Shown here: in pieces, positions 54,819 to 64,000 of the stretch
Layout of the letters: every line of letters begins with the position of its first letter
How positions within the stretch are numbered: position 1 is the first letter of the stretch
Assembly (NCBI RefSeq): GCF_001571285.1
Contig: NZ_BCTM01000020.1
Span: 1 to 64,000 of the forward strand
Direction of reading: 5' to 3'
Length of the DNA: 64,000 bases
DNA from: Kluyvera cryocrescens NBRC 102467
GTDB lineage: Bacteria > Pseudomonadota > Gammaproteobacteria > Enterobacterales > Enterobacteriaceae
Notes under the pieces: model-generated
Told to the model about the DNA's origin: nothing
What the model saw: the letters and a program-made list of their open reading frames with translations, nothing else
Database searches by the model: none
Made by a program: the position numbers and the translations under genes

Positions 54819-55578
54819 CGGCAAAAACTCCTGCGAAAGATTGCTGTTGGCGAACGGTTAACAGTCGCGAATTTAAGCCGTTTTGTAGCACGGAATGTAG
54901 CGCATTACCCATGGAAATGCGTCGAACACCGAGTTGACCCAAAATGGTGAAATCGGGCAGACCTGCCATCGCCATCACGTTTAGCGGCAACGCGGTGTGG
55001 TTGACGATCGCCGCAATGTCCTCAGGCGATATGACGCAGGGAACAAAAAGACCGTCCGCGCCTTGCGTGGCGTAGCGTTGCGCACGGAGTAGGGTTTCCT
55101 CACGAGCGTTAGGCACATTCATTAAGAACGGATCGGTGCGCACATTCAGAAACAGCGCACAGGGAAAGGCGGCTAGCGTCTCGCGAATGGCTTGCAGCCG
55201 CTGAGCAAACCGTTGGCTATCTTCGAGCACGCGAACGCCATTGATGATTCGGCTGTCCTCAAGGTTAACGCCGGCAATACCCATGGACGCCAGCCGCCGC
55301 ATATTTTCGGCGATCCCCGCGGTCGTATCGGCATAGCCAGACTCCATATCCACGCTAAGCGGTAAGGATGTTACCGCGCGGATGCGGCTCACCACGTAGT
55401 ACAGCTCATCAAAAGAGAGGCTCTCACCATCCTCGTACCCCAACATACTGGCGATGGCTGCGCTTGATGTTCCAAGCGCCTGATAGCCAGCTTGCTCAGC
55501 GGCGCGAGCGCTGCTGGCGTCCCAGACGTTGGCTAACAGTAAAGGGAAGGGTTGGAAATGCAGTGCGGTAAAGTCCAT
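54802..55578 (-). CDS. isocitrate lyase / PEP mutase superfamily enzyme
   Basis: The product has 258 residues from the ATG at 55578, preceded by CGGAG; the frame open upstream is not protein-like. The TIM-barrel features are LLLANVWDASSARAAEQAGYQALGTSSAAIASMLG, LSVDMESGYADT (metal Asp and Glu) and AGVNLEDS. These resemble 2-methylisocitrate-lyase and carboxyvinyl-carboxyphosphonate mutase relatives. The substrate is unknown; it is translationally linked to the Ada-like gene. Confidence 0.82.
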   Translation of the reverse strand: MDFTALHFQPFPLLLANVWDASSARAAEQAGYQALGTSSAAIASMLGYEDGESLSFDELYYVVSRIRAVTSLPLSVDMESGYADTTAGIAENMRRLASMGIAGVNLEDSRIINGVRVLEDSQRFAQRLQAIRETLAAFPCALFLNVRTDPFLMNVPNAREETLLRAQRYATQGADGLFVPCVISPEDIAAIVNHTALPLNVMAMAGLPDFTILGQLGVRRISMGNALHSVLQNGLNSRLLTVRQQQSFAGVFADENQR

Positions 55579-55660
55579 AACGATCTCCGGTTGTGTGTGC
55601 CAGCGGAGTGTGCCGTGGCGGCAAGCAGGCTCACAACCGAAAATTGGACGACCATTTTTT

Positions 55661-55689
55661 GCGAAAAGCGGGGGAGCAAACTCCCCCGC
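55661..55689 (-). terminator. gapC terminator
   Basis: GCGGGGGAG/CTCCCCCGC form a 9-bp stem with a four-base loop, followed on the minus strand by TTTTCGCAAAAAATGG. It lies 8 bp past the gapC stop. Confidence 0.85.
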
Positions 55690-55696
55690 GCCGCTG

Positions 55697-56698
55697 CTAC
55701 ATTTTGGCGTATTTCTCAAGGACACGAATCAGTTGGGTCACAAAGCCGTATTCGTTATCGTACCAGGAGACGGTTTTCACCAACTGTAATCCGCCAGCTT
55801 CGCTGACTTCCGTTTGGGTGGCGTCAAACAGTGAACCGAAGTGGCTGCCGATAATATCGGAGGAGACAATCTCATCGTCGGTGTAGCCAAAGGATTCGTT
55901 ATTGTGGGCGGCATTTTTCATCACCTGGTTGACTTCATCGGCGGTGACTTTTTTGCTCAGAATGGAAACCAGTTCAGTGACCGAGCCGGTTTTGGTAGGG
56001 ACGCGCTGGGCGTGACCTTTCAGCTTCCCGCTGAGCGCTGGGATCACCAGACCAATGGCTTTCGCCGCACCGGTGGTGTGTGGAATGATATTCTCTGCTG
56101 CGGCGCGTGAGGCGCGCAGGTCTTTGCCACGCGGGCCATCTACCAGCGATTGCGTGCCGGTATAAGCGTGGATGGTGGTCATCGTTCCCAGTTGGATCCC
56201 GAAGGCGTCGTTGAGGGCTTTCGCCATCGGTGCCAGGCAGTTGGTGGTGCAGGAAGCGACGGAGATAATCTTATCGCTGGCGTTGAGCGTATCGTCGTTG
56301 ACGTTAAACACCAGCGTTTTCATGTCGCCGGCCGGGGCCGAAATCAGCACTTTTTTCGCCCCGGCGTCGAGGTGAGCCTGCGATTTCTCGGTCGAGGTGT
56401 AAAAACCGGTGCACTCAACGATGATTTCGGCACCTTGCGCCGTCCACGGAATGTTCTTCGCCTCTTTTTCGGCATACACGTTAATGGTTTTGCCGTTCAC
56501 AATCAGCGCATCATCGGTAAAGTCCACGCTCCAGGGGAACGGGCCGTAGTTAGAGTCATACTTCAATAAATAGGCCAAAACTTTTGGCGAGGTCAGATCG
56601 TTAATCGCGACCACTTCGTGACTGCTGGACACTTCCAGTAAACGGCGCAGAACCAGACGGCCGATACGTCCAAACCCGTTAATGCCAATCTTACTCAT
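55697..56698 (-). CDS. gapC: GapC, glyceraldehyde-3-phosphate dehydrogenase (intact)
   Basis: The product has 333 residues, complete. The N-terminal NAD motif [15 protein letters not shown], the catalytic thiol in [17 protein letters not shown] (about 146-162) and the [30 protein letters not shown] region are intact, and it matches the E. coli gapC product, whose gene is a pseudogene in K-12. GapA-type genes lie elsewhere, so this is a second GAPDH. It is placed, as in E. coli, between aldA and cybB. Confidence 0.94.
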   Translation of the reverse strand: MSKIGINGFGRIGRLVLRRLLEVSSSHEVVAINDLTSPKVLAYLLKYDSNYGPFPWSVDFTDDALIVNGKTINVYAEKEAKNIPWTAQGAEIIVECTGFYTSTEKSQAHLDAGAKKVLISAPAGDMKTLVFNVNDDTLNASDKIISVASCTTNCLAPMAKALNDAFGIQLGTMTTIHAYTGTQSLVDGPRGKDLRASRAAAENIIPHTTGAAKAIGLVIPALSGKLKGHAQRVPTKTGSVTELVSILSKKVTADEVNQVMKNAAHNNESFGYTDDEIVSSDIIGSHFGSLFDATQTEVSEAGGLQLVKTVSWYDNEYGFVTQLIRVLEKYAKM

Positions 56699-56926
56699 GG
56701 TGTACTCCTGTCAGTGATGGGGCCAGCCCCATACGCGTACTTAAAAAACGTCTGATTAATAAATATGGATTATGTATTTCACCTGTCCAGGCTTAGTTCA
56801 GCTCGCCGGGAAGGGCAATGCTATTTTGCAAAAGTGTTATTTGTATCGATATGAAAAAGTTAATGAATTTTTAATGAAAGGCGGTTACTTTGCTCTTTTA
56901 TGTGACTTTCCGGGGGCGTTTCCGCG

Positions 56927-57454
56927 ATGAACGATAAATATTCCCGCTTACAGATAGCGATTCACTGGTTGGTATTCCTGCTGGTGGTGGTGGCCTACGC
57001 GGCAATGGAGTTGCGCGGCTTTTTCCCGCGTAGCGACCGGCCGATGATCAATATGGTGCACGTATCCTGCGGGATGAGCATTCTGGTGCTGATGGTGGCG
57101 CGCCTGCTGGTACGCTTAAAGCGCCCGGCACCGCCGATTATCCCGAAACCTAAGCCGATGATGACCGGGATGGCTCACCTGGGACATCTGTGTATCTACC
57201 TGCTGTTTATCGCCTTACCGCTGATTGGCCTGGTGATGATGTATAACCGGGGTAATCCGTGGATGGCATTTGGCCTGGTGATGCCGCACGCCGCAGAAGG
57301 GAATTTCGACCTTGTTGATACGCTCAAGCAATACCACATTTTGCTGGCTAATATCGGCTATTGGTTGATTGGCCTGCACGCGCTGGCCGCGCTGGCGCAC
57401 CACTATTGGTGGAAGGACAATACGCTGCTGCGGATGATGCCGCGCAAGCGCTAA
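56927..57454 (+). CDS. cybB: CybB, cytochrome b561
   Basis: The product has 175 residues (E. coli 176). It is an inner membrane di-heme b561 with four helices that oxidises ubiquinol (superoxide:ubiquinone oxidoreductase in E. coli). Heme-ligand His are in [13 protein letters not shown] (near 13), [20 protein letters not shown] and [27 protein letters not shown]. Confidence 0.96.
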   Translation: MNDKYSRLQIAIHWLVFLLVVVAYAAMELRGFFPRSDRPMINMVHVSCGMSILVLMVARLLVRLKRPAPPIIPKPKPMMTGMAHLGHLCIYLLFIALPLIGLVMMYNRGNPWMAFGLVMPHAAEGNFDLVDTLKQYHILLANIGYWLIGLHALAALAHHYWWKDNTLLRMMPRKR

Positions 57455-57530
57455 CAAGGCTTTTAACTCCCTGGTCTCTGCGTTACCATACGTCATCTAT
57501 TTTTGTTATGTATGTGTGAAGGAGAACAGG

Positions 57531-58169
57531 GTGTTCGCAGATTTTGGCGTGCTGAATTATTGGACCTATTTACTCGGTGCCATTTTTATCATTCTGGTGC
57601 CTGGGCCAAATACCTTCTTCGTCCTGAAAACCGGCGTTTCGCACGGTATTCGCAAAGGCTACACGGCGGCGCTCGCGGTATTTATCGGTGATGCGGTCCT
57701 GATGTCTCTCTCTTTTGCCGGCGTGGCGACGCTCATTAAAACCACGCCGCTGCTGTTTAACATCGTGCGCTATCTAGGGGCTATCTATCTGCTCTATCTC
57801 GGCGGCAAGATGCTCTACAGCACGTTAAAACGTAAAGCCGCGGGCCAGGAAGAGGAACCTGAACCTGGGCATGCCATTTTTAAACGTGCGCTGACGCTGA
57901 GCCTGACCAATCCGAAAGCGATTCTGTTTTATGTCTCATTCTTCGTGCAGTTTATTGACGTGCACGCGACAACGCCGGGGCTGGCGTTCTTTATTCTGGC
58001 GCTGACGCTGGAACTGGTGAGCTTTATCTATCTGAGCTTCCTGATTGTTTCCGGCTCACTGGTGACGCGCTACGTGAAAACGCGTAAAAAACTGGCCAAG
58101 ATTGGCAACAGCCTGATTGGGCTGGTGTTTGTTGGTTTTGCTGCTCGCCTGGCAACCCTGCAGTCGTAA
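57531..58169 (+). CDS. leuE: LeuE (YeaS), LysE-family leucine exporter
   Basis: The product has 212 residues from the GTG at 57531, which has an AAGGAG ribosome-binding site and gives the same length as E. coli LeuE. Features are [59 protein letters not shown] and [19 protein letters not shown], with six helices. LeuE exports leucine, methionine and histidine. Here it neighbours cybB, not the E. coli position. Confidence 0.92.
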   Translation: MFADFGVLNYWTYLLGAIFIILVPGPNTFFVLKTGVSHGIRKGYTAALAVFIGDAVLMSLSFAGVATLIKTTPLLFNIVRYLGAIYLLYLGGKMLYSTLKRKAAGQEEEPEPGHAIFKRALTLSLTNPKAILFYVSFFVQFIDVHATTPGLAFFILALTLELVSFIYLSFLIVSGSLVTRYVKTRKKLAKIGNSLIGLVFVGFAARLATLQS

Positions 58170-58174
58170 TGTCT

Positions 58175-58210
58175 AAGGCCGGTTAAGCGCTGTACTTAAC
58201 CGGCTTATTT
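58175..58210 (+). terminator. leuE terminator
   Basis: GCCGGTTAAG and CTTAACCGGC form a perfect 10-bp stem (58178-58187 with 58195-58204), followed by TTATTT. Confidence 0.8.
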
Positions 58211-58398
58211 CCCTTTCTCTGCTGAACCCGCTACGTCCACGCTATCCTCACTCCAATTCATAATCTATAAATTTCGCTAACCATATAAATATTAAGAATA
58301 TTTATAAACTCCTAAAAAACTCGTCAGGCCACGCGATGCCATGCCTGAGAGGGCGCTGTGGTGCTATGGTCCGTGTTTTCTCATACAGGGATTAGGCA

Positions 58399-58755
58399 AT
58401 GAAAAAAATCGCAGTGGTTGTAATAGGAGCACTGGTACTTTCCGGCTGTGCGCAACGAGTGGCAGATCTCACGGTCGCCAGTACCAAAAACTACAACCTG
58501 AATGGCGATAAATTCGTCAAAGGAGCGAGAGTCAAAGGGGAAGACAGTAAACCGGTGATTCTTGTCCCGCTGGGGATGCCGAATGTGAAAGAGGCGGCAG
58601 ACTTAGCGATTGAACAAAATAAGTGCGCTGTCGCTTTAGCCGATGTGGTCGTTACCCAGTATAACCACTCATTTTTCGTCGGTAAGGTGGGGGTGATTGT
58701 TGAAGGCGACCTTATCCTCGACCAAACCCTGCCAGGCTGCGCAAGCGCCAAGTAA
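58399..58755 (+). CDS. small lipoprotein of unknown function (118 aa)
   Basis: The signal ends in the lipobox LSGC (Cys17): MKKIAVVVIGALVLSGCAQR. The mature part is VADLTVASTKNYNLNGDKFV, and ends with VEGDLILDQTLPGCASAK; two Cys (in NKCAV and PGCAS) may pair. This type recurs in Enterobacteriaceae, often beside lysogeny-derived genes, but has no known role. It has its own promoter gap upstream (229 bp, no other gene there) and a terminator. Confidence 0.85.
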   Translation: MKKIAVVVIGALVLSGCAQRVADLTVASTKNYNLNGDKFVKGARVKGEDSKPVILVPLGMPNVKEAADLAIEQNKCAVALADVVVTQYNHSFFVGKVGVIVEGDLILDQTLPGCASAK

Positions 58756-58770
58756 TGCGTTATCTGAGCT

Positions 58771-58798
58771 AAAACCTCGCCGGCGCGGGGTTTTTTTA
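58771..58798 (+). terminator. terminator of the lipoprotein gene
   Basis: CCTCGC-CGGC-GCGGGG stem followed by TTTTTTTATA. Strong intrinsic terminator. Confidence 0.9.
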
Positions 58799-58895
58799 TA
58801 CCCAAAATGACCGTAACCCCCCCCGACGCAGCGAAGTGACTCTATCGCTGATTGTGCGGTATTGATAACAGTCATTTTACAATGAATAGAAATCT

Positions 58896-58916
58896 ATATA
58901 GTATACCCCCCTATAT
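58896..58916. promoter_or_regulatory. FrmR operator in the frmRA promoter
   Basis: ATATAG-TATACCCCC-CTATAT is an inverted repeat around a C-tract, 14 bp before frmR. CsoR/RcnR-family repressors, including FrmR, bind such AT-C(n)-AT sites. Confidence 0.8.
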
Positions 58917-58930
58917 TATCTGGAGGGCGT

Positions 58931-60348
<1,418 letters not shown>

Positions 60349-60357
60349 TGCCAACAA

Positions 60358-60388
60358 CCCGCGGGAAATTTCCCGCTGGTTTTCTTAT
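60358..60388 (+). terminator. frmRA terminator
   Basis: The 16-bp palindrome GCGGGAAATTTCCCGC (60361-60376) is followed by TGGTTTTCTT, ten bases after the frmA stop. Confidence 0.85.
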
Positions 60389-60485
60389 TTGTGACCCGCC
60401 CTGCGTTTTACACCTTTCCCGATAAGAAATTAGCGGCTATGGCCGATGACTCTATTACTTACCTCAAGTACAAGAGAGTCAACTC

Positions 60486-62174
60486 ATGGATAAAAAGTCT
60501 GCGCAGAGTCGTGCGCAAAAGATCGGTTTCCTCCATCACATTCGTCTGGTTCCGTTCTTTGGTTCTGTACTGGGCGGTATCCTGCTGCTGTTTGCCTTAA
60601 GTTCGGGGCTGGCAGGCTACTTTATGTGGCAGGCCGATGCCGATCAGCGGGACGTGACTCAGGAACTTCAGGTTCGCGTTGGCCTTTCAGACAGCGCAAA
60701 CTTTTTGCGCGAAGCGCGCCTGATGATGATTCATGCCGGGGCCGATAGCCGTATCGCCGAAATGGACAGCATGAAGAAAAATCTGGCGGCGGCACAGGCG
60801 GGAATTACGCGTTCGCAGGAAGGCTTCAAGCTTTACACCGACAGGCGCGTCAAAACCGAGGCGGATGTTGCACTCGAAGCGGAGATGAACCAGCGCTATA
60901 ACGCTTATCTGGAAGGCATGAAGCCGATGCTCAAGTACGCGCAAAACGGCATGTTTGAGGCGATCATCAACTATGAAAGCGAGCAGGCCCGTGCGCTGGA
61001 TGACGGCTATAACGCTGTTCGCCTGAAGGTTATTGATATCCGCACCGCACGCGCTAACCAGCTCAATGAACTGGCTCACAGTCGTACCACGCTGGGCGTG
61101 ATGTTTATGATAGGCGCCTTTGTGCTGGCAGTGCTGATGACCATTATCACCTTCACGACGCTGCATCGCGTGGTTATCGTACCGCTGCAAAGGGCCGGTA
61201 CACGCATTGCGCAGATCGCCAGCGGCGATCTGACCCTGGCCGACGAGCCGGTGGGGCGTAGCGAGATTGGTCAACTCAATGGAAACCTGCAAAAAATGCA
61301 GCATTCGCTGGTAAAAACCGTGGGTTCCGTACGTCAGGGGGCGGAGGAAATCTATCGGGGTACCAGCGAAATCTCCATGGGTAACACCGATCTCTCTTCC
61401 CGAACCGAACAGCAGGCGGCAGCCATTGAACAGACCGCCGCGAGTATGGAAGAACTTGCCGCCACGGTGAAACAGAATGCGGAGAATGCGCACCACGCCA
61501 GCAAACTGGCGGAAGATGCGTCTGGTAAAGCCTCACGCGGTGGACAACTGGTCTCCGGCGTGGTGTCGACGATGGGCAGTATCTCCACCAGTTCGAAGAA
61601 AATCTCTGAAATCACTTCAGTTATCAATAGCATTGCTTTCCAGACGAATATTCTGGCGTTGAACGCCGCAGTCGAAGCGGCGCGCGCCGGTGAGCAGGGG
61701 CGTGGGTTTGCGGTGGTGGCCAGCGAAGTGCGTACATTGGCAAGCCGTAGTGCCCAGGCGGCAAAAGAGATTGAGGGGCTGATTAGCGAATCGGTGACGC
61801 TGATTGAACGCGGCTCCGATGAAGTCGTTCGCGCCGGTTCGACGATGACCGATATCGTGGATGCGGTGAAACGGGTGACCGATATTATGCTGGAAATTGC
61901 CGCAGCGTCCGACGAGCAAAATCGCGGCATTCAACAGGTCAGCCAGGCGGTGACCGAAATGGATAATGTCACCCAGCAAAACGCCTCGTTGGTGGAAGAA
62001 GCTTCTGCGGCGGCAGCCTCGCTGGAAGAGCAGGCGGCGCGGTTGACTCAGGCCGTCGGGGCGTTTCGCATTCAGGGAGGTGAGCGGGCTGTGGCCGAAC
62101 AGGTGACTGCGAAGCCGGCCTTTACGCCAAATCGCCCGGCGGTTGCGGGTGCGGATAACTGGGAAACGTTCTAA
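60486..62174 (+). CDS. trg: Trg-type methyl-accepting chemotaxis protein (ribose/galactose receptor)
   Basis: The product has 562 residues (E. coli Trg is 546). It matches Trg over its whole sensor: [44 protein letters not shown] (first membrane helix about 25-48), four-helix periplasmic domain, second helix about 205-225, HAMP, and the signalling hairpin [34 protein letters not shown]. Unlike E. coli Trg, it ends in NWETF, the CheR/CheB-binding pentapeptide. Periplasmic binding proteins for ribose and galactose are the known partners. Confidence 0.93.
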   Translation: MDKKSAQSRAQKIGFLHHIRLVPFFGSVLGGILLLFALSSGLAGYFMWQADADQRDVTQELQVRVGLSDSANFLREARLMMIHAGADSRIAEMDSMKKNLAAAQAGITRSQEGFKLYTDRRVKTEADVALEAEMNQRYNAYLEGMKPMLKYAQNGMFEAIINYESEQARALDDGYNAVRLKVIDIRTARANQLNELAHSRTTLGVMFMIGAFVLAVLMTIITFTTLHRVVIVPLQRAGTRIAQIASGDLTLADEPVGRSEIGQLNGNLQKMQHSLVKTVGSVRQGAEEIYRGTSEISMGNTDLSSRTEQQAAAIEQTAASMEELAATVKQNAENAHHASKLAEDASGKASRGGQLVSGVVSTMGSISTSSKKISEITSVINSIAFQTNILALNAAVEAARAGEQGRGFAVVASEVRTLASRSAQAAKEIEGLISESVTLIERGSDEVVRAGSTMTDIVDAVKRVTDIMLEIAAASDEQNRGIQQVSQAVTEMDNVTQQNASLVEEASAAAASLEEQAARLTQAVGAFRIQGGERAVAEQVTAKPAFTPNRPAVAGADNWETF

Positions 62175-62183
62175 GGCAGGAAA

Positions 62184-62212
62184 TACCCCGTAACCACGAC
62201 GGTTACGGGGTA
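62184..62212. terminator. hairpin between trg and the convergent PQQ gene
   Basis: TACCCCGTAACC and GGTTACGGGGTA form a 12-bp stem with loop ACGAC, between two convergent genes. The U-run is weak. Confidence 0.7.
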
Positions 62213-62217
62213 AAGGA

Positions 62218-64000
62218 TTACTGAGAATCCGGTAATGCGTAGGCAATGATATAGTCACCGCGATCCGGCGACTGACGAGCACCACCGGCGTTAATCACGA
62301 TGTACTGTTTACCGGTTTTCGGTGAAACATATGTCATTGGACCGGACTGGCTGCCCACCGGCAGACGGTCTTTCCAGATCTCTTTCCCGGTTGCGGTATC
62401 AAACGCGCGCAGATAGAAATCCTGAGTCCCCGCGAAGAACAGCAGCCCTGATTGCGTCGACAGCGACGCGCCCAGCGTTGGCATTCCGATTGGAATCGGC
62501 ATATGCATGCGGATCCCCAGCGGCCCGGTGTCTTCAACGGTACCGACCGGCACCTGCCAGACAATTTTCCCGGACTTCAGGTCTACCGCCGACATCGTAC
62601 CAAACGGCGGTTTCTGGCACGGAATGCCCAGCGGCGACAGGAAACGCTCGCGCATGGCGCCAAACGGCGTCCCATCCATCGGCACAATACCCATCTCAAT
62701 ACCGCTGGCGTTTTTAGCCACGTTGGCGCGCGGCACCATGTAGTTAGCCAGTCCCAGACGCATATCGTTGACGAACATCAGGCTGTTGTTCGGATCAACG
62801 GACACGCTGCCCCAGTTCATACCACCCAGCGAGCCAGGATACTGGAGAGAGCGGTCAACGCCCGGCGGGGTGAAGATCCCCTGATGACGCATCTCTTTAA
62901 ACTGAATACGGCACAGCAGCAGATCTACCGGCGTAGCACCCCACATGTCCGACTCTTTGAGGGTTTCGTTGCCAATCATTGGCATCCCTACCGAATACGG
63001 CTGGGTGGGTGAGTAGCGTTCACCTTCAACGTTACCCGCTGGAACCGGACGCTCTTCCACTTTGGCGACCGGCTCACCGGTTTCACGGTTGAGCATAAAG
63101 ATCATGCCCTGCTTACTGGTTTGTACCAGTACCGGCGTGGTGCCGCCTTTACCATTCGGCAAATCGTACAGCAACGGTTGGGAAGGAAGGTCGAAATCCC
63201 ACAGGTCGTGGTGAGTGGTCTGATAATGCCAACGGACTTTACCGGTGGTGGCGTCAACCGCCACGATTGAGGAGCTGTATTTATCATCCAGCGCCGTACG
63301 TTCACCGGCCCAGAAGTCAGGGGTGGCGTTACCGGTTGGCAGATAAACGAGGTTCAGCTTGGCATCATAAGACATAGCGGACCACACGTTCGGCGTACCG
63401 CGCGTGTAGGTCTGGCCTTCCGGCGGCAGACCGGTCAGATTCGGGTTGCCAGGATCCCATGCCCAAGCCAGTTTGCCACTGCGGACATCATAGGCGCGAA
63501 CGACGCCCGGAGGCTCGCCGGTAGAGAAGTTATCCGCTACGCGGCCACCGACTACGACAACATTGCCGGCAACCAGAGGGGTAGACGTTTGCTGGTAGTA
63601 TCCCGGTTTGATTTCCCCCATGCCCACGCTCAAGTCAACTACACCGTGGTTGCCAAAGTCTTCGCATAGCTGGCCGTTGTCGGCGTTGATTGCGATCAGT
63701 CGGGCATCGGTGGTTGGCAGGAACAGACGGCGTGGACAGGCGGCCGGTTGAGTGGATGCCGTCGGCGCGCTCAGCGCCTGGGTATCTTCAAAATAGCCGA
63801 GACCGCGGCAGCGCTGCCAGTTTGGTGCGGTCGCTTTCGAGTCGTAGCGCCATTTCTCTTTACCGCTGTCGACATCCAGCGCCAGCACTTTACTGTACGG
63901 CGTACAGACGAAGAGGGTGTCACCCACCTGCAGCGGGGTATTCTGATCTTCCGCCCCGGAACCGTTGCTAACGGGAATATCACCGGTGTGCGCGACCCAG
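62218..64000 (-). CDS. membrane-bound PQQ-dependent dehydrogenase, glucose/quinate/shikimate family (5' end outside window)
   Basis: The 593 C-terminal residues are visible; the frame runs open off the right edge (it continues through WVAHTGDIPVSNGSGAEDQN), and the N-terminal membrane anchor is outside. It has the eight-blade propeller of PQQ dehydrogenases: repeated W motifs (EKWRYDS, KLAWAWDP, KVRWHYQT), HHDLWDFDLPSQP, SDMWGATPVDLLLCRI and the last GDYIIAYALPD. E. coli Gcd shows the same order but much substitution. It oxidises sugars or quinate in the periplasm into ubiquinone. Given the shikimate genes in the window, a quinate/shikimate dehydrogenase is possible; it may also be a Gcd paralogue. 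Confidence 0.87.
   Translation of the reverse strand, partial: WVAHTGDIPVSNGSGAEDQNTPLQVGDTLFVCTPYSKVLALDVDSGKEKWRYDSKATAPNWQRCRGLGYFEDTQALSAPTASTQPAACPRRLFLPTTDARLIAINADNGQLCEDFGNHGVVDLSVGMGEIKPGYYQQTSTPLVAGNVVVVGGRVADNFSTGEPPGVVRAYDVRSGKLAWAWDPGNPNLTGLPPEGQTYTRGTPNVWSAMSYDAKLNLVYLPTGNATPDFWAGERTALDDKYSSSIVAVDATTGKVRWHYQTTHHDLWDFDLPSQPLLYDLPNGKGGTTPVLVQTSKQGMIFMLNRETGEPVAKVEERPVPAGNVEGERYSPTQPYSVGMPMIGNETLKESDMWGATPVDLLLCRIQFKEMRHQGIFTPPGVDRSLQYPGSLGGMNWGSVSVDPNNSLMFVNDMRLGLANYMVPRANVAKNASGIEMGIVPMDGTPFGAMRERFLSPLGIPCQKPPFGTMSAVDLKSGKIVWQVPVGTVEDTGPLGIRMHMPIPIGMPTLGASLSTQSGLLFFAGTQDFYLRAFDTATGKEIWKDRLPVGSQSGPMTYVSPKTGKQYIVINAGGARQSPDRGDYIIAYALPDSQ

Overview
The window reads as chromosome of a member of the Enterobacteriaceae close to Klebsiella, Enterobacter, Citrobacter and Escherichia. 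Most proteins align from memory, residue by residue, with Escherichia coli K-12 proteins, and two stretches keep E. coli gene order: sufABCDSE-ldtE-lpp-pykF-fumD, and pdxI..azoR-hrpA..ydcF-aldA-gapC-cybB..trg. Between them lie accessory blocks typical of the Klebsiella/Enterobacter side of the family. I cannot fix the species from sequence alone.

Layout. 1-6.0 kb: SOS mutagenesis operon umuDC, a small unknown protein, a phosphoribosyltransferase, an OmpA paralogue and a DgcJ-like diguanylate cyclase. 6.0-6.9 kb: gene-poor stretch with a GC-rich foldable segment, ending in the suf control region (Fur box, IscR-like site). 6.9-12.4 kb: complete sufABCDSE iron-sulfur assembly operon. 12.5-16.2 kb: ldtE, lpp (Braun lipoprotein), pykF, fumD. 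16.2-21.1 kb: shikimate catabolism block (TetR regulator, QuiC-type 3-dehydroshikimate dehydratase, MFS transporter, AroE-like dehydrogenase). 21.2-24.7 kb: a ModA-like binding protein without signal peptide converging on a BtuCDF/MolBCA-type ABC importer. 24.8-25.7 kb: two tandem 465-bp-period long direct repeats, each with an Ldr-type 35-residue toxin and an Rdl-type antisense RNA. 25.9-28.1 kb: exported alpha/beta hydrolase, ABM monooxygenase and a quinone reductase-like protein. 28.2-36.8 kb: complete mhpR / mhpABCDFE-T pathway for 3-hydroxyphenylpropionate. 37.0-43.0 kb: pdxI, a GFA-family protein, azoR and hrpA. 43.0-43.6 kb: remnant of a P4-type Ash/Icd-like gene. 43.6-48.9 kb: MarR-controlled EmrAB-type tripartite efflux operon ending in an O-methyltransferase. 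49.0-60.3 kb: MHS transporter, ydcF, an orphan envelope protein, aldA, an Ada-like repair protein overlapping a PEP-mutase-family enzyme, intact gapC, cybB, leuE, a lipoprotein and frmRA. 60.5-64 kb: Trg chemoreceptor with a terminal NWETF, and a PQQ dehydrogenase running off the right edge.

How it works together. The recurrent theme is aromatic and alicyclic plant-derived compounds: shikimate/dehydroshikimate to protocatechuate (QuiC block), phenylpropionates to succinate, pyruvate and acetyl-CoA (mhp), a MarR efflux system with an O-methyltransferase, an azoreductase, and a PQQ enzyme of the glucose/quinate/shikimate family. No protocatechuate ring-cleavage genes are in the window. A second theme is stress and envelope maintenance (umuDC, suf, ldtE, lpp, Ada-like protein, frmRA). 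I found no tRNA, rRNA, CRISPR array or complete insertion sequence. No wholly new system is evident; the most worthwhile leads are the tandem ldr/rdl repeats, the signal-less ModA-like protein, the SxS-less shikimate dehydrogenase homologue and the structured segment upstream of suf.
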